Source of the DNA: Actinomycetes bacterium
GTDB lineage: Bacteria > Actinomycetota > Thermoleophilia > Gaiellales > F1-60-MAGs149
Length of the DNA: 32,130 nt
Direction: 5' to 3'
NCBI GenBank assembly: GCA_025360225.1
Contig: JANYCN010000022.1
Coordinates: 1-32,130, forward strand
Shown here: positions 1 through 9,329 of the stretch, piece by piece
How positions within the stretch are numbered: position 1 is the first letter of the stretch
How the letters are laid out: the number at the start of each line of letters is the position of its first letter
The notes under the pieces: generated by a model
Seen by the model: only the letters and a program-made list of their open reading frames with translations
Database searches by the model: none
Told to the model about the DNA's origin: nothing
Made by a program: the position numbers and the translations under genes

Positions 1-94
1 AGGCACAACGTGTAGCGCGGCCCGCCGATTCGGGCACTGGAGCCAAACTTCGGTCCCGCGCAACAGGTTGTGCCTGGCACCAACGTGTAGCGCG
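1..94. repeat. dispersed repeat fragment at window edge
   Basis: GGCAC-AACGTGTAGCGCG at 2-19 recurs as GGCACCAACGTGTAGCGCG at 76-94, differing by one inserted C. AGGCACAAC (1-9) is also the reverse complement of GTTGTGCCT (67-75), and GTGCCTGGCAC (70-80) is itself a palindrome. This direct-plus-inverted pattern looks like a REP-type intergenic repeat cut by the window edge. No coding potential is apparent. Whether it occurs elsewhere in the genome cannot be seen here. Confidence 0.5.
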
Positions 95-211
95 CCGAGC
101 ACGCCCGCAGCACCGACGTGTGCGGCGCGGGGAACGGCCGAGCGGGGCCGGGAACAACGAGCGCGCGAGCGTCGTTCTGTGCTGTACTCCAGTATGGAAA
201 GGAAACCAGAT

Positions 212-2536
<2,325 letters not shown>

Positions 2537-2542
2537 GCCCCG

Positions 2543-2866
2543 TTGGACGAGTGCCATCGCTACCCGCAGGTCTGCGGTCGCTACCACGCGGCAGCAGACC
2601 TGCTGGGCAAACGGTGGTCCGTCAGCGTCGTCGCGATCCTCGTCGAGCACCGAACCGTCCGCTTCAACCAGCTGCGCGACGCCGTGCCGGGAATCACTCC
2701 GAGGGTTCTCTCCGAGCGACTGCGCGAGATGGAGAGCACCGGCCTCGTCGAGCGCCACGTGGTCGCTTCGATGCCGGTCCTCATCGAGTACCGCATCACC
2801 GACAAGGGCGCCGCCCTCATCGACGTCGTCGCGGCGCTCCAGCGCTGGGCGAACACGTACTACTGA
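2543..2866 (+). CDS. HxlR-family winged-helix transcriptional regulator
   Basis: Small (107 aa) DNA-binding protein. The family signature is clear: a Cys just before the first helix (residue 11), then LLGKRWSVSVVAIL, the recognition part FNQLRDAVPGITPRVLSERLREMESTGLVER, and the wing/tail YRITDKGAALIDVV. HxlR regulators often sense thiol stress, aldehydes or quinones, and the N-terminal cysteines (4 and 11) would suit that, but the signal is not deducible. It starts with TTG 6 nt after the lon stop, so it is probably co-transcribed with lon or translated by re-initiation. No target gene is adjacent; the next region is a decayed island. Confidence 0.85.
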   Translation: MDECHRYPQVCGRYHAAADLLGKRWSVSVVAILVEHRTVRFNQLRDAVPGITPRVLSERLREMESTGLVERHVVASMPVLIEYRITDKGAALIDVVAALQRWANTYY

Positions 2867-3168
2867 CGACGGGTAGTGCCTCGACGAGGAGTCGCCGATG
2901 CTGCGGTCAACCGCGATCTGACACCGAGAACCAGGAAGGCAAGACGCTTGGCATCGAGACGCCATGATGCGAACGAAATCAAAGGTTCGTACCACGCTCG
3001 CGATCGACGACGCGACGACGAGGTACTGCGCGCCGTGAAGTTGCGCGCAGCGCGAAGACACGAAGACGCCGCTCCTGCCCCATAACCGGCTACGCGCAAC
3101 CGACCCGAGCCGTCACCAATGACGGCTTCCGCCGGTCGAGCATCAACCACCGTGTGGTTCGCGGCCGG
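2867..3168. other. gap with no recognisable gene
   Basis: About 300 bases between the HxlR gene and the end of the minus-strand island. Short open frames exist on both strands but have no family resemblance, no good ribosome site and no supporting context. No strong terminator hairpin followed by a T-run is visible. Confidence 0.4.
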
Positions 3169-3723
3169 TCAGCCCCGGATCGCCACCTCGCCGTCCGGAG
3201 CCGGGCCAAGACGACAACCCCGCTGGTAGGCCTGCACTGGAGTCGTGAATCCCGGAGCGAAGGGAGAACGATCGCCGATAGACACCCAGTCTGTCGAGAC
3301 GTCGCCGGGACAAAGCCACGTGACCACAGACCACACGTTGGCCGCATCCAGGCGCCGCAGATCGACTACGTACCATGAGAACGATTGACCTGAAACGGAG
3401 AAGGGCGATGCCAGCCGAAGTCTATCGGCCACGCGATACCACCACTCGACAGCGGCCGCGTCGGGAACGTCAGCTCCGACCCTAAGCTCAATGCTGCAGA
3501 CCACGTCGGTCTTTCGCACTGCCGGGGACACCTCGTCCGGGACCCTCCAACCGCATCCAGACGAGACGTTGGAGCTCTGGCTCGGGAAGGGCGCCGTCAC
3601 GGAGAGAACGATCGCCCGCGGCGCCGGGGTAGGGTCGGCGCAGGACGCTCCGAATACCGCCACCGCCACCGTTGCGAACGCGTAGGTGAGAAGCGATTTG
3701 CGCGACGCTAGTCGTACCACCAA
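3169..3723 (-). CDS. predicted secreted or lipoprotein, possible cassette partner
   Basis: About 184 aa. The N-terminus is a signal sequence: basic MVVRLASRK, hydrophobic core LLTYAFATVAVAVFG, then GASC, an imperfect lipobox. The mature part carries several Cys (SSGCGW, DVVCSI, TWLCPG, QRGCRL) and aromatic-rich stretches, consistent with an exported disulfide protein. The start is TTG 3723 or GTG 3720, with AGAAGG a few bases upstream. The start region overlaps the end of the preceding RHS-tail frame (stop at 3708) by up to 16 nt, so the two are translationally coupled. From position it could be an envelope-anchored immunity protein for that tail; that is inference. I recognise no named family. 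Confidence 0.55.
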   Translation of the reverse strand: MVVRLASRKSLLTYAFATVAVAVFGASCADPTPAPRAIVLSVTAPFPSQSSNVSSGCGWRVPDEVSPAVRKTDVVCSIELRVGADVPDAAAVEWWYRVADRLRLASPFSVSGQSFSWYVVDLRRLDAANVWSVVTWLCPGDVSTDWVSIGDRSPFAPGFTTPVQAYQRGCRLGPAPDGEVAIRG

Positions 3724-4149
3724 GATGGCACCTTCTTTCGATGTCCATTGTAGTGCGATCGACCGACAGCTCGAACGGCATTGAAATAGCTATTTGCAAT
3801 GATGTAGCACGAGGGTGGGAATCCCCAAATCGCGTCGGGCGACATAGTGCAATGGTCGGGACCGCCGCCGCCGTTTCGCATGCAACTGAACCCTGACCGA
3901 CGCGCACCCGCCGAGCAGCTTACAAGCTCCTTTTGCCCGGCAAAGTCGGTGCAGTTGCCGGGGTCGGCGGTGTAGCCGATCACCCGACCCATCGTATCAT
4001 ACGCCTGCGTGATCGTCGAGGACACGACGCCGGGGATGTACACGTCCGCGACCGTCACGACCCCACCGGCCTCAGGCCCGACGCCGCGTCGTAGTGACGC
4101 ACCGTGTCCGCGACCACGCCACCCACCGTCGTCCCGGTCGCGGCGGCTC
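3708..4149 (-). pseudogene. RHS YD-repeat fragment fused to RHS tail and a short C-terminal extension
   Basis: Reading leftward from 4149, one frame gives GGVVADTVRHYDAASGL. The next frame continues with VVTVADVYIPGVVSSTI and QAYDTMGRVIGYT, a canonical YD repeat, so a frameshift lies near 4060-4080. The YD repeat then runs straight into ADPGNCTDFAG, the motif that closes RHS cores (DPxNxxDxxG), without the core in between. A GCCGAC microhomology could explain that join. After the tail comes a ~75-aa Cys-rich extension (QKELVSCSAGARRSG through HRKKVPSWWYD), which I do not recognise. The piece is a decayed, recombined RHS tip module followed by the lipoprotein gene. Confidence 0.6.
3936..3968 (-). 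repeat. RHS tail junction copy 3
   Basis: 33-nt segment encoding ADPGNCTDFAG on the minus strand. It matches the segment at 4823-4855 closely at DNA level and the one at 5483-5515 more weakly. These repeats mark where successive C-terminal modules were joined. Confidence 0.6.
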
Positions 4150-4151
4150 AA

Positions 4152-4439
4152 TCACATCGCAAATGCATCGTCCTCATCTCTGGCCACACGATCCTGCCCA
4201 CACTCCCTGGCGATTACGTGCTGGCGCTCCGAACCTGCGCAGCGCCACACAACAAACGCCACGACTTGACCGAACGCCAGCGCCGCGACGACCCCACCAA
4301 CAGCGAATCTCGAGTACAGGCTCCGGCCGTCGAGAACCGTGAGCAAAACCGTCACCAGAACCAGGCGGAAACCGAGCCAAGCGCCGCACACACCGACCCG
4401 ACGGGCTCGCCAATCGAAGATGGACACGGGCGTCTTCAT
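4152..4439 (-). CDS. small membrane protein, candidate immunity partner 2
   Basis: About 95 aa from ATG 4439 (an in-frame ATG at 4454 would add five residues). It has two hydrophobic helices: WLGFRLVLVTVLLTVL (about 20-36) and VGGVVAALAFGQVVAFVVW (about 47-65). A short charged tail follows. Start and upstream stop are nearly fused: TGA of the preceding RHS-tail frame (4443-4441), one base, then ATG. This spacing implies coupled translation, the arrangement expected for a toxin and its immunity gene. No named family is recognisable, so the role is inferred from position only. Confidence 0.5.
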   Translation of the reverse strand: MKTPVSIFDWRARRVGVCGAWLGFRLVLVTVLLTVLDGRSLYSRFAVGGVVAALAFGQVVAFVVWRCAGSERQHVIARECGQDRVARDEDDAFAM

Positions 4440-4440
4440 C

Positions 4441-4867
4441 TCAGTGGCGTTCACCTTCGTACATCAGCGCCTCCGTCGCGACAACCCAGACACACCCGAC
4501 TAACGGGCTCAAGCGCTTCAGTAGAAGCTTGCCAGACGCCTGCTTCTCAGCATTACGCTTTTCAGCGATCCAGAGTTCGTTCAACCCCTTCGTCCCCTCG
4601 GTCATTGCCGCCTTCCTAATTTCGGCTGGGATCCCGAGCGGTCCGCCCATGAAACACCCGAAAGCCATCGAGCCGAGAAGCGAGGGCTTAGACACTTCCT
4701 TCAGGTACGCTCGATACCGCTTCGACTGTTTGTTAACACACGCTTCCCGATCAGAAGCACGGTGATACGTTGCCCAACACATGTTGTGAAAGGTGACATC
4801 TGGTTGGATGGAGATTACCGTGCCCGGAAAAGTCGGTGCAGTTAACGGGGTCAGCGCCACAAAAGTC
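4441..4867 (-). pseudogene. RHS tail junction plus C-terminal module 2, frameshifted
   Basis: Just after the stop of the upstream small gene, one minus-strand frame reads DDFCGADPVNCTDFSG, the RHS closing motif. One base later the frame must shift to continue as GTVISIQPDVTFHNMCW. The run TTTTCCGGGCACGG has one G too many for an uninterrupted reading. The ~125-aa module contains a Cys-containing basic segment (ACVNKQSKRYRAYLKE), a hydrophobic Gly-rich stretch (LLGSMAFGCFMGGPLGIP, about mid-module) and a second hydrophobic segment near the end (LSPLVGCVWVVATEAL). It has no start codon of its own near the junction, as expected for an orphan tip. Function unknown; membrane-active effector is a guess. 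Confidence 0.55.
4823..4855 (-). repeat. RHS tail junction copy 2
   Basis: 33-nt segment encoding ADPVNCTDFSG on the minus strand, close in sequence to the copy at 3936-3968. Confidence 0.6.
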
Positions 4868-4868
4868 G

Positions 4869-5087
4869 TCATGGGTGCTGGTCGTCGCTGGAACCGTCGT
4901 CCTCCCGCTTTGCGTCGCTGCGGTCGCCAAACATCAGCACCACGACTGGAAGGGTGGCGACCATGGCCCCGCCGAACACCCATCCCTGCTCGTACGACGT
5001 AAGCCGCTCGCCGAACACGACGTGCACGGCTGTGGGAACCGCCGCGCCAACAACAGCCGCCGCGAAAACGCCTCGAAGGATTCGCAC
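4869..5087 (-). CDS. small membrane protein, candidate immunity partner 1
   Basis: 72 aa, GTG start at 5087 sharing one base with the TAG stop of the upstream RHS tail frame (TAGTG), so translation is almost certainly coupled. It has a hydrophobic N-terminal helix (LRGVFAAAVVGAAVPTAVHVVF) and a second helix (WVFGGAMVATLPVVVLMF), then a charged tail rich in Asp/Arg ending DDQHP. Two helices and a charged tail suit an immunity protein against a membrane-active tip, but no family is recognised. Immediately downstream comes the second RHS tail junction. Confidence 0.5.
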   Translation of the reverse strand: MRILRGVFAAAVVGAAVPTAVHVVFGERLTSYEQGWVFGGAMVATLPVVVLMFGDRSDAKREDDGSSDDQHP

Positions 5088-5892
5088 TAGAAGATTACCC
5101 CATGAATACAGCCGCCAACACAGCCATCTACCGCGCCCGCGATGGCGCCGCCCAAGGCCCCGATCGGTACGGTGACCTCCGCAAACCGGCCACCCATGAC
5201 CCCGAGGGCAGCGTCACCGGCAGCGCTTGCTGGCGTGCCAATTACGACGCCAGGCGCCCCTTCCTTGAGACACTGTCGGAGAGTTACCGGTAGACCGCCG
5301 CCGCGTCCGACTCGTCGAACCGTGACGACGAGCCTGTTCAGGCCGCGCTCGAGTTGCCAGCAGACCTTGCGATCCCACACGTATCCAGCGCCGCGACCCA
5401 TCGCCCCGGTGGGGTGGGCGTGTTTCGTGACACGGACACGTCGGTACTGGTCGCCGCCTCCGCCTCCGGACACCAACGTCCGTCCATTCAGGTCAGTGCA
5501 GATCAAGGGGTCGGCACTGCGGTTATCGTACGCGGATGCGGAGCCGCCAACAAGGGGTCAACCTGCAGGAGGGGTCCGCTCTGCGCGTTGTACAACCGTT
5601 GGCCCATCAGGGTGATGCCGGTCGCCTGGTCTGACGGTCGGGTCTTTGCGCCGAGCCAGCCATAGCGTGGCCTGGTGGTGCCCGGCACTGGGATGCCGAA
5701 CACCGACGCATCGACCACGCTCGTGACGGCGCTCGTCGCAGCGGGAGTGGTCGCGACAACGTCGCCTTGGAGGTTCGTGAGCTGCACCACCGCCCCGGTC
5801 GCCGACTCGACCGCGACCAACGACCCGTCAACACCAGCGAGCGGCCGCGTCAAGGTCGACGCAGACCCGCTTGAAGCGAGAAGCAGCGTCAT
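5087..5892 (-). pseudogene. C-terminal end of an RHS/YD-repeat protein with C-terminal module 1, frameshifted
   Basis: From about 5892 down, the frame encodes a recognisable RHS core end: LAGVDGSLVAVESATG, VVQLTNLQGDVVATT, FGIP, RYGWLGAKTRPSD, GITLMGQRLYNAQSGPLLQVDPL. At about 5548-5556 the frame breaks. The expected continuation VGGSASAYDNRSADPLICTDLNG is in another frame, consistent with loss of one base. After the tail comes a ~130-aa module with basic aromatic residues, then a Gly-rich hydrophobic end (GAPGVVIGTPASAAGDAALG, IGALGGAIAGAVDGCVGGCI) resembling glycine-zipper pore formers. All N-terminal RHS repeats are missing; the truncation lies next to the inverted-repeat element at 6063. 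RHS proteins deliver C-terminal toxins; the activity here is inferred. Confidence 0.7.
5483..5515 (-). repeat. RHS tail junction copy 1
   Basis: 33-nt segment encoding ADPLICTDLNG on the minus strand. It is the most diverged of the three junction copies but is in the normal place, directly after an RHS core. Confidence 0.6.
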
Positions 5893-6062
5893 GCGCGGAG
5901 GATACACAGCCACCTCCACCCTGTCAAACGGCCAATCACAGAACCCCACCCACCACCACCAGCCGAACCTCACCAACCGACAAACACCCCTGCACTCACC
6001 GCGATTCCCGTTTTCAGAAACCGCGACTGCGGCGCTCTGCCATTGCTCGCGGCAACGCTCGC

Positions 6063-6380
6063 CTAGTGGTCTGATTGTCAAATGGCATGGTCATTGGGTG
6101 TCTGGAGCGAGCGGGAGCGTTGCGCGTCGCGCAGGGCTTGCTGATCGCGGGCGTGCTGGATAGCACGCCCGCTCGCACGCGTGTCAAGGCGAAGGCCTTG
6201 ACACGCTAAGTGCACGCGGCGCGCGACGTTCCCGCGAAGCCCACGATCCGGCACGCAGAGCGGGCCGGGACGCGGTCGCCGGAGCTGAGCGGCGCAGCCA
6301 CCCGACGGGTGGCAGAGCCGACAAGCGCAGGACGATCCAGGCAGTCGGATGACCACGCTATCTGACAATCAGACCACTAG
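6063..6380. mobile_element. TIR element copy A (MITE-like, ~318 bp)
   Basis: Bounded by CTAG at both ends. The left end CTAGTGGTCTGATTGTCA, extending to TGGTCAT, is repeated inverted at the right end (about 31 bp with a few mismatches). The interior has no conserved open frame but three hairpins: 6147-6172 (10-bp stem, TGGATA loop), 6181-6204 (perfect 10-bp stem GTGTCAAGGC, GAAG loop) and 6297-6313 (7-bp stem, GAC loop). A near-identical full copy lies at 28031-28347, with partial copies at 26936 and 31990. It encodes no transposase, so it would be mobilised in trans, if at all. Its right end supplies the TAG stop of pntB. Confidence 0.8.
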
Positions 6381-7783
6381 ACCGCCTGAACCTCTTGCAC
6401 GAGCCGGCTCACGCTGCCCTTCGCGTCCCCGAACAGCATCATCGTCCGCGGGTCATAGAACAGGGCGTTGTCGATCCCCGCGAAGCCCGTGGCCATCGAC
6501 CGCTTGAGCACCACGACGTGCTCGGCTCGGTCGACCTCAAGGATCGGCATGCCGTAGAGCGGCGAGCTCGGATCGTCGCGGGCCGCTGGGTTGACGACGT
6601 CGTTGGCGCCGATGATCACGACGACGTCGGTCTGGGAGAACTCGGGGTTGATCTGCTCCATCTCCCACAGCTGGTCGTACGGCACGTCGGCCTCCGCAAG
6701 CAGCACGTTCATGTGCCCAGGCATCCTCCCCGCGACCGGATGGATCGCGTACTTGACGTCGATCTTCCGTCGCTCGAGCAGCGTCGCAAGCTCGCGGACG
6801 CCGTGCTGCGCCTGGGCTACGGCAAGCCCGTAGCCGGGGACGAAGACGACACGTTGGGCGTAGGCCAGCAGCACCGCGACGTCCATCGCCGACGCCTCGC
6901 GGACAGGACGGTCGCCGGCGCCGCCTCCCCGATCAGCCGACGGCGAGAGAGCCGTTGCGCCACCACCGAACGCGCCGAACAGGACGTTCGCGATCGAGCG
7001 GTTCATCGCCTTCGACATCATCTGCGTGAGCAGCGTGCCGGATGCGCCGACGAGCGTTCCGGCGATGATCAGCGCGTCATTTCCGAGGACGAAGCCCGTT
7101 GCCGCCGCAGACAGCCCGGTGAAGGAGTTAAGCAGAGAGATCACGACCGGCATGTCCGCGCCGCCGATCGGCAGGACGGCGGCAACCCCAAGAAGAAGGG
7201 CAATCACAGCCATTGGCAGGAATCGCCGTTCATCGAGACCAAGCGAGGCGCCGACCGCGAGCGCGAGGACCGCAACGACCGCGACGGCGTTCAGCGCCTT
7301 CTGCGCCGGCCACGTGATCGGTCGACCGGGGAGGATCTCCTGTAGCTTGCCGAACGCAACAAGCGACCCGGAAAAGGAGATGGCGCCAACCACGGCCGAG
7401 AACATGACCGACACCGCCGTGCGCGCGTCGAGCCGGCCGCTGTGGAGCGCGTCCGCGGCGTGGTACTCGGACGCCGCGATCAGGGCCGCGGCGCCACCAC
7501 CGACGCCGTTGAACAGTGCGACCATCTGCGGCATCGCCGTCATCCGCACCCGCTGGGCCGAGACGGCACCGATCACCGCACCGACGCCAACGCCAGCTGC
7601 GATCCACCCAAACGACAGCACGCGTGCATCGGCGAGCGTGGCGACGATCGCCACGAGCATGCCGACCGCCGCGAGAAGGTTCCCCCGCCGCGCCGTACGC
7701 GGCGCGGCGAGGAACCTCAGCCCGAGGATGAACAGCACGGACGCGACGAGGTACGCCAGTTGGATCCCGTCAGAACGCGTCAC
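6377..7783 (-). CDS. pntB: NAD(P) transhydrogenase subunit beta
   Basis: Membrane subunit of the proton-translocating transhydrogenase (NADH + NADP+ + proton influx to NAD+ + NADPH). About 468 aa from GTG 7783, chosen because GGGAGG precedes it by about 7 nt and the protein then starts directly with the first helix. The N-terminal two thirds hold multiple helices (LAYLVASVLFILGLRF and others, with FNGVGGGAAALIA). The C-terminal NADP(H)-binding domain III shows VPGYGLAVAQAQ, YAIHPVAGRMPGHMNVLLAEA, IGANDVVNPAA and YGMPIL. It follows pntA2 after 4 nt. The stop codon TAG lies inside the end of the TIR element, so the last residues may have changed on insertion. Confidence 0.95.
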   Translation of the reverse strand: MTRSDGIQLAYLVASVLFILGLRFLAAPRTARRGNLLAAVGMLVAIVATLADARVLSFGWIAAGVGVGAVIGAVSAQRVRMTAMPQMVALFNGVGGGAAALIAASEYHAADALHSGRLDARTAVSVMFSAVVGAISFSGSLVAFGKLQEILPGRPITWPAQKALNAVAVVAVLALAVGASLGLDERRFLPMAVIALLLGVAAVLPIGGADMPVVISLLNSFTGLSAAATGFVLGNDALIIAGTLVGASGTLLTQMMSKAMNRSIANVLFGAFGGGATALSPSADRGGGAGDRPVREASAMDVAVLLAYAQRVVFVPGYGLAVAQAQHGVRELATLLERRKIDVKYAIHPVAGRMPGHMNVLLAEADVPYDQLWEMEQINPEFSQTDVVVIIGANDVVNPAARDDPSSPLYGMPILEVDRAEHVVVLKRSMATGFAGIDNALFYDPRTMMLFGDAKGSVSRLVQEVQAV

Positions 7784-7787
7784 GCGG

Positions 7788-8084
7788 TCACCTCCCACCC
7801 GGCTTGCGTCGGAACATCTGCAGCATCCGATCGGTGACCAGGAAACCGCCGACAACGTTGATCGTGCCAAACACGACGGCGATCACGCCGAACGCGGTCT
7901 CGATCGCGCCGCCCGCAGCGTGGCCGACGACGATGATCGCACCGAGGATGACGACGCCGTGGATGGCGTTGGTGCCGCTCATCAGCGGTGTGTGGAGCAT
8001 CGTCGGCACCTTCGAGATGACCTCGAAGCCCACGAAGGCCGCGAGCGCGAGGACGGTGATCTGCGCAACGAGCGATGTCGTCAT
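7788..8084 (-). CDS. pntA2: NAD(P) transhydrogenase subunit alpha, membrane part
   Basis: 98 aa, equal to the C-terminal transmembrane part of E. coli PntA when the alpha subunit is split in two. It has three hydrophobic helices with typical motifs LAAFVGFEVISKVPTMLHTPLMSGTNAIHG and VVFGTINVVGGFLVTDRML; the TPLMSGTNAIHG stretch is a family hallmark. The ATG start overlaps the pntA1 stop by 4 nt (ATGA), so it is coupled. With PntA1 and PntB it forms the membrane complex. Confidence 0.95.
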   Translation of the reverse strand: MTTSLVAQITVLALAAFVGFEVISKVPTMLHTPLMSGTNAIHGVVILGAIIVVGHAAGGAIETAFGVIAVVFGTINVVGGFLVTDRMLQMFRRKPGGR

Positions 8085-9226
8085 CTGGCTGCCTCCGGCG
8101 AGAGCAGCGTCGCCACGCGCGCGTGGACGACCACACCACCCGAGCAGACGAGCGACTCACGGAGGATCGCGTCGTCGGGGTCGAGCACGAGCTCGCCGTC
8201 CCGCGAAAGGAGCTTCAACAGCGACTCCACGTTCTTCGCATACAGCTGGCTAGCGTGCTGGGCCATCGACGAGGGAAGGTTCAGCGTGCCGATGATCGAC
8301 ACCCCGTGGTGGTCGACGACCTGCCCCGGTGTCGTCAGCTCGCAGTTGCCGCCCGCCTCGGCGGCGAGGTCGACGATCACCGAGCCGGCGCGCATCAGTG
8401 CCACGGCTTCAGCCGTCACCAGCACAGGAGCAGGGCGCCCCGGAATCAACGCGGTCGTGACGACCACGTCGGACTCCGCAACGGCCCGCGTCACGAGCTC
8501 CTGCTCGCGGCGGTGCGCCTCCTCGCTCAGCTCCTTGGCGTAGCCGCCCGCGGTCTCGGTGTCCCCGTCCGGAAGGTCGATCTCGAGGAACCGGGCGCCG
8601 AGCGACTCGACCTGCTCGCGTACCGCAGGGCGCACGTCGAACGCGGAGACGATGGCGCCGAGCCGACGCGCGGTGGCGATCGCTTGCAGCCCGGCAACGC
8701 CGGCGCCAAGCACGAGGACCCGTGCAGGCTTGACGGTGCCGGCAGCGGTCATGAGCAGCGGGAAGAACCGCCCGAGGGTCGCTGCTCCATACAGCACTGC
8801 CCGGTAGCCGGCGACGGTTGCCTGAGAGGAGAGGGCGTCCATCGACTGCGCCCGGGTGATGCGAGGAATCAGCTCGATCGCGATCGCCGTCGCGCCGGTC
8901 GCCGCGATCTCGGCGATCGAGGCGGGATCACCGAGCGGGTTGAGGAAGGCGATGACGACATGACCGTCGGAGAGCCGCGTGAGCTCGGCCGCCGTCGGCG
9001 CGGCAACCTTGACGACCACCGCCGGGTGGGCGTACAGCTCGTCCACCGTCGCAACGATGTTCGCGCCGGCGTCGCCGTACTCGGCGTCGGCGTGCCGCGC
9101 ACCCGCGCCTGCGCCCGCCTGCACGACGACCTCATGGCCAGCCGCGACGAGCGCGCGCACGACGTCGGGCACCAGTGCCACCCGTCGCTCGTGCTCTCTT
9201 ACCTCGCGAGGAACAACAACACGCAC
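8081..9226 (-). CDS. pntA1: NAD(P) transhydrogenase subunit alpha, NAD-binding part
   Basis: Soluble NAD(H)-binding domain I of the split transhydrogenase, 381 aa. Start GTG 9226 is preferred: GGGAGG lies about 8 nt upstream and the protein starts with the usual VRVVVPREVREHERRVAL, as in alanine dehydrogenase/PntA N-domains. Later motifs: RITRAQSMDALSSQATVAGYRAVL, the Rossmann loop VLVLGAGVAGLQAIATARRLGA, FDVRPAVREQVESLGA, TTALIPGRPAP and VIVDLAAEAGGNCE. It is first gene of the pntA1-A2-B operon and divergent from the sbcD-like gene, with about 100 bp between. Confidence 0.95.
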   Translation of the reverse strand: MRVVVPREVREHERRVALVPDVVRALVAAGHEVVVQAGAGAGARHADAEYGDAGANIVATVDELYAHPAVVVKVAAPTAAELTRLSDGHVVIAFLNPLGDPASIAEIAATGATAIAIELIPRITRAQSMDALSSQATVAGYRAVLYGAATLGRFFPLLMTAAGTVKPARVLVLGAGVAGLQAIATARRLGAIVSAFDVRPAVREQVESLGARFLEIDLPDGDTETAGGYAKELSEEAHRREQELVTRAVAESDVVVTTALIPGRPAPVLVTAEAVALMRAGSVIVDLAAEAGGNCELTTPGQVVDHHGVSIIGTLNLPSSMAQHASQLYAKNVESLLKLLSRDGELVLDPDDAILRESLVCSGGVVVHARVATLLSPEAAR

Positions 9227-9256
9227 GCAGGCGCCTCCCGGGCCGTCGCTGAGGCG

Positions 9257-9262
9257 AGTGTA
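9257..9262 (-). promoter_or_regulatory. candidate -10 box of the pnt operon
   Basis: TACACT on the minus strand, about 30 nt before the pntA1 GTG, giving a leader of roughly 25 nt that contains the GGGAGG ribosome site. No convincing -35 hexamer is visible at 17-18 nt. Confidence 0.4.
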
Positions 9263-9329
9263 CCGGAAGGGGTACCGGACGGCACCGGACGCGTGCCGGG
9301 GACCCCGCCAGGTAGCCTGATCAGTCCCG

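Noticed and set aside
6181-6204. Perfect hairpin in the element as a rho-independent terminator for pntB
   Set aside because: No T-run follows on either strand and the hairpin is conserved as part of the element, so termination is not supported.
6078-6368. 96-aa open frame inside element copy A, with a similar frame in copy C
   Set aside because: A 1-base deletion after CAAAT and further changes between the copies break a shared frame, the product is Arg-rich with no family look, and hairpins explain the conservation better.
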